Assembly: GCF_004014715.1 (NCBI RefSeq) | Contig: NZ_CP034835.1 | Span: 2,914,001 to 2,978,000 of the forward strand | Length of the DNA stretch: 64,000 bases | Reading direction: 5' to 3' | Origin: Pseudoalteromonas sp. R3 | GTDB lineage: Bacteria > Pseudomonadota > Gammaproteobacteria > Enterobacterales > Alteromonadaceae | The notes under the pieces: model-generated | The model's database searches: none | The model's input: the letters and a program-made list of their open reading frames with translations, nothing else | What the model was told of the DNA's origin: nothing | Program-made: the position numbers and the translations under genes | Part shown: piece after piece, positions 36,862 to 45,847 of the stretch | How positions within the stretch are numbered: the stretch's first letter is position 1 | Layout of the letters: every line of letters begins with the position of its first letter

Positions 36862-38124
36862 TTACTTTGATGTAGATGGGCTGGTTGTTTGAATTTCAGA
36901 ATTAGCGCCGGGCGCTGCCATAAACACAGTGTTCAGTACTGCGGTTAAGGCACCGATAGCAATCAGGCAATACCAGACGAGATTGGCACTGAGTGCCGCA
37001 TAGTCAAAAGCAACCCCTACCAGGGCGCTCCCTGTAATCAAGCCGATACCGGCAAACAAGTAGAAAAACCCGTAATGTGTTGCAACAGATTTCCCCTCAG
37101 CCAGCACCGAAATTTGGCTCATGATAAACGGAAAGCTCACCATGGTACCGAGTGTGAATAGTATGGCCAGTAAGCTCATAGGCAGGTAATACATAACCCC
37201 CGACTGATATGCCCAGTTTGGTATCAAGGTTGCAAATGACAGTCCCATCAGGGCAATCCCTATGCTGATCCACTTTTCGGGCGACAACCAGCGCTCACAC
37301 AGGCGTGTTACAGGAAATTGCAAAACAATGGCGATAAGTGCGCACAAGGTCAGCACCCAGGCCACCTCTTTTGGCTCTCCTGACTGCGTCACCAGGTGCA
37401 GCGGAATGGCAAATGAGATCTGATTGATCAACATAAAATACCCAGACATGATGGTGGAAAATAACAAGAACTTCCGATTTCCCAGTACACCTGCAATCAT
37501 TACCGATATGCCTCCCCCCTCAGATGCTGATTTTATATTGCTGCTTGCTTGCGCCTGTTTGCCCGGCAGTAACACCGCAAAAAGCAAAGCAAAGAGCGCA
37601 AAAGGCAGTGCAGATACCACACACAACACATCAAAGCTGACGCTCAATAATATAAGCCCACATACGGGCCCCAATAGTTCACCGCCATTTCTTGCAACCC
37701 CGACCAGGGCAAACATCTGGGCACTGCTGAGCTCAGTTTGTTTGGAAAAATAAGACTGTGCAGAGGGTGTAAATAGTGCCCCCGCAAAGCCGGTTAAAAA
37801 GGCAGCTAAAAACAGTAACTCTGTCACCTGTGAAAATAAAAACAGACAAAAACCCAGCGCTCTCAGCAAACAGCCTGCAACGATGGGCTTTTTAACCCCA
37901 AACAGATCGGCCAATAATCCACCGACCAGAAACAGACCTTGCTGGCAAAAAGAGCGCACACCCAAAACCAGTCCAACCAGGGTGGCGCTCAGCAGCAAGT
38001 CTTGCTTGAGGTAGCCCGCTAAAAACGGGATCAGCATGTAAAAGCCCAGATTAAATACGAATGCCGCTACGAGCATGCAGCGGTACTCAACGCTGAGCTT
38101 CAGATAAGACGTAAACATCGACAT
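36862..38124 (-). CDS. MFS transporter, probable metallophore exporter
   Basis: This 420-aa protein has twelve hydrophobic segments and the family motif between helices 2 and 3 (GGLLADLFGVKKPIVAG). Helices 1 to 6 and 7 to 12 are separated by a short loop near residue 200 (KQAQASSNIKSASEGGG). It starts 5 bp after the nicotianamine-synthase-like gene and ends 9 bp before the thioesterase gene, so the three form one operon. In the staphylopine and pseudopaline systems an MFS-type or EamA-type exporter secretes the product of the NAS-like enzyme, so export of the product is the natural reading. Confidence 0.82.
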   Translation of the reverse strand: MSMFTSYLKLSVEYRCMLVAAFVFNLGFYMLIPFLAGYLKQDLLLSATLVGLVLGVRSFCQQGLFLVGGLLADLFGVKKPIVAGCLLRALGFCLFLFSQVTELLFLAAFLTGFAGALFTPSAQSYFSKQTELSSAQMFALVGVARNGGELLGPVCGLILLSVSFDVLCVVSALPFALFALLFAVLLPGKQAQASSNIKSASEGGGISVMIAGVLGNRKFLLFSTIMSGYFMLINQISFAIPLHLVTQSGEPKEVAWVLTLCALIAIVLQFPVTRLCERWLSPEKWISIGIALMGLSFATLIPNWAYQSGVMYYLPMSLLAILFTLGTMVSFPFIMSQISVLAEGKSVATHYGFFYLFAGIGLITGSALVGVAFDYAALSANLVWYCLIAIGALTAVLNTVFMAAPGANSEIQTTSPSTSK

Positions 38125-38129
38125 AGCCG

Positions 38130-38951
38130 CTAAACCGGTTTTTGCGCAATCAAAATAGAATGGAAGTTATCGGCGTAAGTCTGGATTTTTAGTTTCAGTT
38201 GAAATGGCCCCAGACCAGCCTCATTGATACTCGGATACAATAAAGTGCGCAGATTAAACGCGGTGCGAACGACCAGCTGAGCACCCGGACGCATTTGCTC
38301 GTACAAGTGCGCAATGATTTTGTCTTTTAACTGCTCATCTCCGACCAAAGCAGCAAGCCAGATCACATCATACCGAGCCAGATCGGCCTGTTCACAGATA
38401 TCATTGTGAATGAAACCCATCTGATTGCCAGCAGACAGCGCGCTACACACCTGCTTGCCAAGCATCAGGTCGTCGTACTGAATATCGAGGTTATCAACCT
38501 CTAACCCGGCACCATGTAATGCCAGTGAAGTCAGCGGCAAAGCACCAGAACCAACCATCAACACCCGCTTTGCCGGTTCATCGGCCAATGAGTGTATGGC
38601 ATTAATTTCCAGACCTGTAGCACGTCGATAGTGTTTGAAGTAAGGGTACTGTTCTCGTAACACCTGTTGCGGCGCTGTGCTGGTCACAATACGCTGTGCC
38701 CAGTACCGCTCATACATGCTGGATGCCAGACTAAACAAGTGCTGTATCTGAGGTTTGATGGCCTTGATGTTTGCCTGAGCAAGTACCTGCTCGGCAAATT
38801 CACTGCCATGTTCATTGGACAGCAAACCTAAAAACCGATCGAAGACGGCCATTGATTCGTCATTGATGGTCAACCTCTCCATAGTATGAATTTGTTCATA
38901 AACGTCCACAATTTGCGAGGCGTGGATCCCTACCTGATTCGCTATAGTCAT
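38130..38951 (-). CDS. Nicotianamine-synthase-like aminobutyryltransferase
   Basis: This 273-aa protein matches the nicotianamine synthase family: RVLMVGSGALPLTSLALH (SAM-binding, residues about 129-146), VDNLDIQYDD, then ARYDVIWLAALVGDEQLKDK, MRPGAQLVVRTAFNLRTLLY and the final FHSILIAQK. These are the same blocks in the same order as plant NAS and bacterial CntL, which join the aminobutyrate part of SAM to amino groups to make metal ligands. The length is close to CntL (about 270 aa). It heads an operon with an MFS exporter and a thioesterase. A Zur-like palindrome lies 33 bp upstream. No opine dehydrogenase (CntM) gene is present, so the product is unlikely to be a standard opine metallophore. 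Confidence 0.85.
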   Translation of the reverse strand: MTIANQVGIHASQIVDVYEQIHTMERLTINDESMAVFDRFLGLLSNEHGSEFAEQVLAQANIKAIKPQIQHLFSLASSMYERYWAQRIVTSTAPQQVLREQYPYFKHYRRATGLEINAIHSLADEPAKRVLMVGSGALPLTSLALHGAGLEVDNLDIQYDDLMLGKQVCSALSAGNQMGFIHNDICEQADLARYDVIWLAALVGDEQLKDKIIAHLYEQMRPGAQLVVRTAFNLRTLLYPSINEAGLGPFQLKLKIQTYADNFHSILIAQKPV

Positions 38952-38983
38952 AAGTGAGTCGCTACTGTACTGTTCCGATTTTA

Positions 38984-38998
38984 TGTTATAACATAACT
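38984..38998. promoter_or_regulatory. Candidate Zur box between NAS-like operon and RND pump
   Basis: TGTTATAACATAACT is palindromic in its core (ATGTTATAACAT is perfectly symmetric) and fits TGTTATANNATAACA except for the last base. It lies 33 bp upstream of the NAS-like start and about 120 bp upstream of the RND adaptor start, so it could control both divergent operons. Confidence 0.65.
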
Positions 38999-39117
38999 TA
39001 TGAGTTATTTATCTGTAAACAAATTTATTCAATAAATTTTAATTAACTGAGCCACTTAAAAACCCATTGAAACAAATAATTTACCATTACAGGATAGTGA
39101 TATCCCGAGAATTTATT

Positions 39118-40290
39118 ATGGATACAAATAAAAATAAGTCTTCTTTTCATCAGCTTAAGCGACGTTATGCGGCCCTTATATCGGTACTAATTATTGGCGG
39201 TTCCGCATGTGCAGCCTTGCTGACTCTGGCAAGCCCGGCAAAGGACACTCAGCCACAGGATGTGCAACTCCCACTGATATCAAGTACTCCGCTGGTACCT
39301 ATAGATCATCAGACAACACTATCCTTGTCTGGCATTTTAAAACCCGCTGAGCAAACTGATGTCGCTTTTGAGCTGTCAGGTAAAATTGCCTGGCTTAATG
39401 AAGCATTTATTGAGGGCGGCATTATTAACAAAGGCGATATACTGGCCAGACTGGATCCCTTTGACTATCGCACTCAGTTGCTGAACAAGCAGGCCGAACT
39501 GGCGCTGGCTCAGGCACATTTATCTGAGCAAATCGCCCTTGCTGATGTGGCCAAAAAAGAATGGGCGCACAGCCCCCATGTCACAGATCTGGCTCTGCGC
39601 AAACCTCAGGTCGCCAGTGCCAGAGCACAACTTAAGGCGGCCGAAGCGCAATTGGCACAAGCAGAAAAGGATCTCGCCCGCACTCAATACTATGCACCTT
39701 ACGATGCACTGGTAACACAACGAGATACTGGCCTGGGTCAGGTTATCTCTGTGGGCCAGTCGCTTGGCCGACTGGTTAACCTGAGCTATGCAGAACTCCA
39801 TGTGCCTGTTGCCCAGTTTGAGCGGCCTTTTCTGCCAGCATTGCCGGCACCAAACGTACAGATCACAGCCGAGAATGTGCACCGTAAAGGCACACTTGTC
39901 CGTCATACCGGTCAGCTCAGTGACACAACCAGAATGGCCTACTATGTGATCCGGATAGATGATCCGTATGCATTGCATAGCTCGCAGCCGGCTGTTCATT
40001 TCGGCCAGTTCTTACAGGCACAGGTTGCGGGGATCACCCTTAAGAATGCGCTGAGAGTGCCTCAAGAGTGGATTAAGAACGACACACTCTGGTTGACAAG
40101 TCCACAGCAAAGACTGGTGCAGTACTCTGCCAACATACTCCGCAGGGAACACAATTATGTTGTGATCAGCGCCCCGCCGCTGTTGGATCATCAGGTTGTC
40201 ACGCATTTGCCTGATTACCCTCAAACAGGCATGCAGGTGCGTAACGATTTAACTCACACTCAGCTGGCAGTCAAAGGAGAAAAGCAATGA
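39118..40290 (+). CDS. RND efflux membrane-fusion (adaptor) protein
   Basis: This 390-aa periplasmic adaptor is anchored by an N-terminal helix (AALISVLIIGGSACAALLTL). It has a barrel-sandwich start (FELSGKIAWLNEAFIEGGII), a coiled-coil hairpin of about residues 105-155 and a beta-barrel with YYAPYDALVTQRDTGLGQVI. It links the inner-membrane RND pump encoded next to an outer-membrane channel, which is not encoded here (TolC may serve). I chose ATG 39118 instead of the TTG at 39067. Its stop overlaps the pump start by 4 bases. Expression may be shared with the divergent NAS operon through the Zur-like box. Confidence 0.88.
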   Translation: MDTNKNKSSFHQLKRRYAALISVLIIGGSACAALLTLASPAKDTQPQDVQLPLISSTPLVPIDHQTTLSLSGILKPAEQTDVAFELSGKIAWLNEAFIEGGIINKGDILARLDPFDYRTQLLNKQAELALAQAHLSEQIALADVAKKEWAHSPHVTDLALRKPQVASARAQLKAAEAQLAQAEKDLARTQYYAPYDALVTQRDTGLGQVISVGQSLGRLVNLSYAELHVPVAQFERPFLPALPAPNVQITAENVHRKGTLVRHTGQLSDTTRMAYYVIRIDDPYALHSSQPAVHFGQFLQAQVAGITLKNALRVPQEWIKNDTLWLTSPQQRLVQYSANILRREHNYVVISAPPLLDHQVVTHLPDYPQTGMQVRNDLTHTQLAVKGEKQ

Positions 40291-43200
40291 CGCAGCGACA
40301 CGGACTCATCAGCTATTTCGTCCATCATCCGGTGGCTGCTAACCTGCTGATGCTATTTATCGCCTGCATGGGGTTGCTCAGCTATCAGGGGCTTCAACGA
40401 CAAACTTTCCCGGTGTCTGACAATAACAGGATAGTCGTAACGGCCACCCAGCTTGGCGCATCAGCCAGAGAAATCGAAGAAAACATCCTGCTGAAGATTG
40501 AACAGGCTTTAAAACCACAAGTAGGCATCAAACGCCTGACCAGCCAGGCCACACCATCACGCGGATTGGTCGATATTGAGCTGGAACACGGTCAGGATCT
40601 GCCTTACCGGCTGGATGAAATTAAAATGAAGCTGGATGCCATCGCGACTTTCCCCGCGACCATGGAACCACTGCGCATTACCGAGCGAGCACAGCGCCAG
40701 CGTGCCTTCAGTGTTGTGTTATCAGGCCCGGATAACCCGCTGGCGCTGAGAAAGTTAGGCAACGAATTAAAAGATGAATTGCTGCAACTCGATGGGATCT
40801 CTCATGTTGATCTGTCCGCCATTCCCGACTACGAAGTTGCCATCGAGCTTTCTCCCATTCGCCTGCAAGAGTACAAGCTTAGCCTGTCAGACATAGTCAG
40901 TGCAATCCAGGCCCATGCCGATAACCTCTCCGCAGGCCAGATTAAAACCGCCCGCGGTAATATCTATCTCAGACTTGAACAACGAGGCTATCAGGGTAGT
41001 GCCCTTGCCAATACGCCAATCATTACCGGACCTCTGGGTGAAACTGTGCAGCTCAGAGATATTGCCATCATCAAGGATGGTTTTCGCGAGACCCTGGACG
41101 CAGGCCGCTTTAACGGCAAACAGGCGGTTTATATCATGGTGCTGGCAGCAAAAGAGCAATCACTGACCGCGGTAGTTGCACAGGTAAAAGCCTATATCGA
41201 ATACAAGCGCCAGACGTTGCCCGAGCACATTCATATCCACGAGTTTGTTGATGTAACCCATTATTTGCAGGGGCGCCTCAATATGATGCTGGAAAACCTC
41301 GCCCAGGGTGCCATTTTGGTGTTTATTGTACTGGCCGTGTTTCTGCGCACCCGCCTAGCGGTCTGGGTGATGGTCGGTTTACCGGTTTCTATGCTCGGCG
41401 CTTTTTGGTTAATGCCCCTATTTGGCATTACCATGAATCTGGTGTCATTATTTGCCTTTATTATGGTGCTCGGGATTGTGGTAGATGATGCCATTGTGAT
41501 TGGCGAAAGCGTCTGTGAGCAGGTTGAGTCTAATGGACACACACCCGCTCAGGTGATCCGGGGGGCACAAAAAGTCGCGATGCCAGCCACCTTTGGTGTA
41601 CTGACCACCATTGCCGTGTTTATGCCCTTTATGTTCAGCAGCGGACCCAACTCAGGGCAATTTATCGCCATCGCCGGGGTGTGTATCTTATGTTTGTTCT
41701 TCAGCCTGATTGAATCTAAACTGATTTTACCGGCACACTTGGCTGCAACCCGGTTGCCGCCTAAGCCAAAGGAGCACTGGCGTAACCGTTTCAATACCCG
41801 TCTTCAATACCTGCTACAGAGCTATTATGCACCACTACTAACTCGCTGTATTCACTATCGTTATGCAGTCATCGCCGGATTTATTTGCCTGCTGGTACTG
41901 GCCATCTGTCTGGTTTTAAGTGGCTTATTACGCTTTACCCCTGTGCCCAAAGTGCCGCATGACTACCCGTCAATCAATATTCAAATGCATCATACGGTCT
42001 CTGAAGCACAGACACTCAACGCCGTCGAACAAATAGAGAATCTGATCAATCGGGTTGAGCATGCAATCCAGACCGAAACCGGTAAACCCATGATGGATGT
42101 GATGTATACCCGCATCGATCACCTCACTGAGGCGGAAGTGGTTGTCCCATTGGTACCAGAAGCACAACGCCCCTTCGACACCTTCGAGCTGGCAAGGCGC
42201 TGGCGTGAACAGCTGCCTGATATACCTGGCGTTAAAAAGCTCACCATTGAATCAGATGTCATCGACATCGCCGAAAAGAGCGATCTTGAATACCGCCTGT
42301 TCGCCAAAGACGCAGAAACACTGTCACGGGCAAGTCGGGACTTTATTAATCAGCTCAACACAATTCGCGGCGTACACAGTGTCTACTCTACACTGGATAA
42401 CGCCCAGACTGAGTACCAGATCCAGCTTAAACCACTGGCCTACCAGCTTAAGCTCAGTGCAAAGGAAGTGACTCGCCAGGTCGGTGCCCGCTTCTATGGT
42501 CTGGAAATACAGCGCATTATGCGCGAAGGTCAGGAAGTGGTATTTAAGGTCCGTGGCACCCTGTCAGACCGCCAGCAGCTGAGCGCGCTGGCACACACAT
42601 TGATCACTCTGCCAAATGGTGAACAGGTGTTTTTTGGTGATGTTGCGCAAACCATTGCAATGCCGGGCTTTTCGAGTATCCAACGGGAGCAGGGCCACCA
42701 GGTCGCAACCATCAGTGCCAATATTGATACCCAATACACCACAGTTTCACGCGTGGCCAGTCACATCGACTCTCAGCTCCTGCCCGAGCTGACAAGCACT
42801 TACCAAGGGCTCACCACTCAACCGGGTGTGGCACTGGAAGCACAAAAACAAGAGCAAAGCCAGGTGATGGCGTTTGGTATCATAGGCTTATTAGTGGTTT
42901 ATTGCTTACTGGCACTGCCAATGAAGAGCTATCTGCAACCGCTGATTGTGATGTCCGTGATCCCGTTTTCTGTGGTCGGGGCCCTGTGGGGGCATTATCT
43001 GCTGGGATACAGTCTGAGCATGATGTCAGTCTTTGGGATTGTTGCCGCAGCGGGGGTTGTGATCAACGACTCACTGGTCATGACCGATGTAATCAATCGT
43101 CAAAAAGCGACCGGGCAAGATTTAAAAGCTGCGGTAGTACAGGCAGGTATTGGACGCTTCAGAGCCATCTTGCTCACCTCACTGACCACCTTTTTAGGGC

Positions 43201-43391
43201 TGGTCCCCATCATGTTTGAATCAAGCCTGCAGGCTCAGTTTGTGATACCAACCGCCATTTCACTGAGCTTCTCTGTACTGTTTTCAACCGCGGTAACGCT
43301 GCTAATGGTACCATGCCTGTATGTGATGCTGGAGGATCTTAAACGGATAGCCACGTCATACAAGCCTGCTGTCAAAGCCCGTCAGCTTTAA
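40287..43391 (+). CDS. RND-family efflux pump permease
   Basis: This 1034-aa inner-membrane transporter of the AcrB/MdtB type has an N-terminal helix (VAANLLMLFIACMGLLSY), a first large periplasmic loop, helices 2-6 with the proton-relay DD pair in ILGIVVDDAIVIGE-type sequence (near residue 400, VLGIVVDDAIVIGESVCEQV), a second large loop, and C-terminal helices including GVVINDSLVMTD. Length is normal. It is co-translated with its adaptor. A strong bidirectional terminator follows. The substrate could be the metallophore, metal complexes or unrelated toxins. The position beside the NAS-like operon favours the first, but this is inference. Confidence 0.93.
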   Translation: MTQRHGLISYFVHHPVAANLLMLFIACMGLLSYQGLQRQTFPVSDNNRIVVTATQLGASAREIEENILLKIEQALKPQVGIKRLTSQATPSRGLVDIELEHGQDLPYRLDEIKMKLDAIATFPATMEPLRITERAQRQRAFSVVLSGPDNPLALRKLGNELKDELLQLDGISHVDLSAIPDYEVAIELSPIRLQEYKLSLSDIVSAIQAHADNLSAGQIKTARGNIYLRLEQRGYQGSALANTPIITGPLGETVQLRDIAIIKDGFRETLDAGRFNGKQAVYIMVLAAKEQSLTAVVAQVKAYIEYKRQTLPEHIHIHEFVDVTHYLQGRLNMMLENLAQGAILVFIVLAVFLRTRLAVWVMVGLPVSMLGAFWLMPLFGITMNLVSLFAFIMVLGIVVDDAIVIGESVCEQVESNGHTPAQVIRGAQKVAMPATFGVLTTIAVFMPFMFSSGPNSGQFIAIAGVCILCLFFSLIESKLILPAHLAATRLPPKPKEHWRNRFNTRLQYLLQSYYAPLLTRCIHYRYAVIAGFICLLVLAICLVLSGLLRFTPVPKVPHDYPSINIQMHHTVSEAQTLNAVEQIENLINRVEHAIQTETGKPMMDVMYTRIDHLTEAEVVVPLVPEAQRPFDTFELARRWREQLPDIPGVKKLTIESDVIDIAEKSDLEYRLFAKDAETLSRASRDFINQLNTIRGVHSVYSTLDNAQTEYQIQLKPLAYQLKLSAKEVTRQVGARFYGLEIQRIMREGQEVVFKVRGTLSDRQQLSALAHTLITLPNGEQVFFGDVAQTIAMPGFSSIQREQGHQVATISANIDTQYTTVSRVASHIDSQLLPELTSTYQGLTTQPGVALEAQKQEQSQVMAFGIIGLLVVYCLLALPMKSYLQPLIVMSVIPFSVVGALWGHYLLGYSLSMMSVFGIVAAAGVVINDSLVMTDVINRQKATGQDLKAAVVQAGIGRFRAILLTSLTTFLGLVPIMFESSLQAQFVIPTAISLSFSVLFSTAVTLLMVPCLYVMLEDLKRIATSYKPAVKARQL

Positions 43392-43396
43392 ATGTA

Positions 43397-43422
43397 AAAA
43401 CCCGGCAGAGATACCGGGTTTT
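43397..43422. terminator. Terminator after the RND operon
   Basis: AAAACCCGG and CCGGGTTTT form a perfect 9-bp stem with an 8-base loop, 6 bp after the RND stop. The symmetric A and T runs let it work in both directions. Confidence 0.88.
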
Positions 43423-43463
43423 ATTCGTCAGTGCTTCATGCTTACGTTTGCAAAAATTCAGAT

Positions 43464-43500
43464 AAAAAAATGTGCCCAGGCAGGGAGCGCAAGGGCACAT
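43464..43500 (-). terminator. Terminator of the TonB receptor gene
   Basis: On the minus strand TGTGCCC and GGGCACA form a stem with a 15-base loop, followed by seven T residues. It lies 30 bp after the receptor stop. Confidence 0.85.
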
Positions 43501-43531
43501 TAAACACTTCTAACAAGTCGAAGGGCAAAAG

Positions 43532-45655
43532 TTAGAACTGATAGGAAGTCGACAATAAGACCTTGCGCGGCTCCCCTGGCTGCACCCACATCTGAGAGTA
43601 TGAATTGGTAAAGTGTTTGCGATCAAAGGCATTGTGCACCTGCGCCTTCACCGACCAGCGATCGCTAATGGCATATTCGGCAAACAAATTCACGGTTACG
43701 TATGAAGGCAGATAGAAATCGGTGCCGCGCTGGCCCAGCCGCTCATCGACGTACTGGGCACCAACCCCAGCTGACAGCGCATTGCCATACAGGGTGTATT
43801 GCTGGCTGAGCTGAATACTGGCAGCATTTTCTGGAATATTCAGCAGGTCGTCCCCTTTTTTAATGGCTACGCCCAGGCCAGTATCAATAGAATCTTTATC
43901 TACCTGCGCATCCAGATACGTGTATGAGAACTGAACCCGGATATCTGCCGGCAGCTGACCAACGACATCCAGCTCAATACCCTCACTCGTTGCTTCACCA
44001 ATGGCGGCACTGAATCCGGGGTTAAGAATATCTGCAACTATGATATTGGTCTGCTCACTGTCAAAATAGGCTAACGTAATATCCAGATGATTGTCTAACA
44101 ACGACCATTTACTGCCTAATTCAATTGATTCACTCTGGTTAGGATCAAAGCCATCGCCCTTATAATCGGTACCAAAGTTCAGGCGATAGCCCTCTCCATA
44201 GGTTGAGTATAATGACCAGTTTTCGCTAAGCTGATAGACCACACCCAATTGCGGACTAAAGTGCTGTTCAGACTGATCTGCACGCTTCATTGCGATTTTG
44301 TCGTCGGTGGTTTGCTTCAGCCAGTCAAAACGGCCACCAATACGGACCTGAAGCGCATCAGTCAGGGCGATTTGATCCTGAATATACAGACCCGTCGCCC
44401 ACTGGTTTTGCTGGCGAATAATAACTGGATTCGGGGTGGGTGGCGTATGTTGACCATAGACTGGCTGATGAATATTAATGGCATAAAGCTGCGCATCGGT
44501 TGGGTTCGTGCTCAGCTTAGGTGCGCGGGCAACCCGGTAATCACGGTCAAATTCAAATCGGTCGTAATCCAAACCCATAATAATATGGTGCTTAATTGAG
44601 CCAGTCGTGATGTCGCCCGCCAGTTCAAAGCGTGCCACATACTGATCGGTATCATAAGCACGTTGTCTGTGCTGACGCGTCAGGGTCTGAAAGTCCAGGT
44701 AAAGTTTCTGCCTTGAAGGTGCAATATCGGCATCACTAGACAGACTGTCCAGCTCTGTTTGTCTGAAAGCCAGTGCTGAGCTTAACTGCCAGTCGCTGTT
44801 CACATCATATAACCATTGAACCTGATGACCATGGACCATAGTGGTCGTTGGGCCGTCCCCCGGCTCTCCCAGAAAACGCTCAATGGGCATAAAATCAAAG
44901 TTGCCACTCGGTGCGATGATACCACGGTCAAACGGGATCTCCTGCTCGGCATATTCAAAGTCATAGTGCCAGGTTGAATCGGCACTCTGGTCAAACACAA
45001 ATGACGCCATCAGCCCGTGCTTTTGCGTTTCTATGGTGTCGCGAAAACTGTCTTCTTCCTGATAAAAACCAATAAAGCGGCCCGCAACTGAGTCCGACAG
45101 CACAGTGTTAATATCCCCCACGAGACGCCGATGCGCACGGCTGCCCGCCGTCAGTTCAAACTCGCTGGAAGACTGAAAGGTTGGCTTTTTAGTGACCAGA
45201 TTGATTGAGCCACCCGGCTCTCCTCGGCCAAACAAGGCAGCTTTTGGTCCCTTTAACACCTCAACCCGTTCAATGCCCGACACATCCCGTGGACCAGAGA
45301 ATCCACGACCTGCGTTAAAGCCATTCACCAGATATCCGCTGGGCACGTTCTCGTCCCCAAAAAATCCGCGAATAGCAAAACTATCCCACAGACCACCCAG
45401 GCTATTCTGCCGGCTAACCGATGCAGACATATCCAACACCTGAGTTAATCCTGTTACGCCAGTTTGTTCAATCAGTTCAGAATCAAACTCGAACAATGCT
45501 TCCGGTGATTGCAGATGAGTGAAATTACCGCGATAAGCCTGGCGCTCTCCCGTTACTTCAATTTTTTCAATGGCACTGTCGGCATGTGCAGCAAACACCG
45601 CAGCAAGAGACAAAGAGAGTACACTTAAACGACACGCAGAGTGTAAGGGTTTCAT
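43532..45655 (-). CDS. TonB-dependent siderophore-type receptor
   Basis: This 707-aa outer-membrane protein has a signal peptide (LSVLSLSLAAVFAAHA). A plug domain (about residues 30-160) contains the conserved IERVEVLKGPKAALFGRGEPGGSIN stretch (its first part is the family hallmark), and a 22-strand barrel ends in the aromatic residue of LSTSYQF. It takes up a metal chelate with energy from TonB-ExbBD. I start it at MKPLHSACRL (45655) rather than the longer frame at 45709. No N-terminal STN signalling extension is seen. A Zur-like box lies 17 bp upstream, which suggests the ligand is a zinc complex, perhaps of the NAS-like product. Confidence 0.93.
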   Translation of the reverse strand: MKPLHSACRLSVLSLSLAAVFAAHADSAIEKIEVTGERQAYRGNFTHLQSPEALFEFDSELIEQTGVTGLTQVLDMSASVSRQNSLGGLWDSFAIRGFFGDENVPSGYLVNGFNAGRGFSGPRDVSGIERVEVLKGPKAALFGRGEPGGSINLVTKKPTFQSSSEFELTAGSRAHRRLVGDINTVLSDSVAGRFIGFYQEEDSFRDTIETQKHGLMASFVFDQSADSTWHYDFEYAEQEIPFDRGIIAPSGNFDFMPIERFLGEPGDGPTTTMVHGHQVQWLYDVNSDWQLSSALAFRQTELDSLSSDADIAPSRQKLYLDFQTLTRQHRQRAYDTDQYVARFELAGDITTGSIKHHIIMGLDYDRFEFDRDYRVARAPKLSTNPTDAQLYAINIHQPVYGQHTPPTPNPVIIRQQNQWATGLYIQDQIALTDALQVRIGGRFDWLKQTTDDKIAMKRADQSEQHFSPQLGVVYQLSENWSLYSTYGEGYRLNFGTDYKGDGFDPNQSESIELGSKWSLLDNHLDITLAYFDSEQTNIIVADILNPGFSAAIGEATSEGIELDVVGQLPADIRVQFSYTYLDAQVDKDSIDTGLGVAIKKGDDLLNIPENAASIQLSQQYTLYGNALSAGVGAQYVDERLGQRGTDFYLPSYVTVNLFAEYAISDRWSVKAQVHNAFDRKHFTNSYSQMWVQPGEPRKVLLSTSYQF

Positions 45656-45671
45656 TATCAATCCTTCATTA

Positions 45672-45686
45672 TGATATATTATAACA
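45672..45686. promoter_or_regulatory. Candidate Zur box upstream of the TonB receptor
   Basis: TGATATATTATAACA fits TGTTATANNATAACA with one mismatch (A for T at the third base). It lies 17 bp upstream of the receptor start. Its presence at a third gene of the block strengthens the case for one regulon. Confidence 0.6.
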
Positions 45687-45847
45687 ACTATACGCGTGGA
45701 CTGTACCACGAATGTGGCCAGCTGTTAAGACATAAGCTATGAAGTTTTTCAGCCGTTCAGTACTTGGTTTTTTATTAAGAATATCGACACAGTTAAGGTT
45801 AAAATCGGGAGCCTCCCTGCTCCTCGAGTTTCTTCCCGTAATCAGGT

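Noticed and set aside
36340..45690. Fur boxes at the metallophore block
   Set aside because: The palindromes lack the GATAAT repeat pattern of Fur and fit Zur better.
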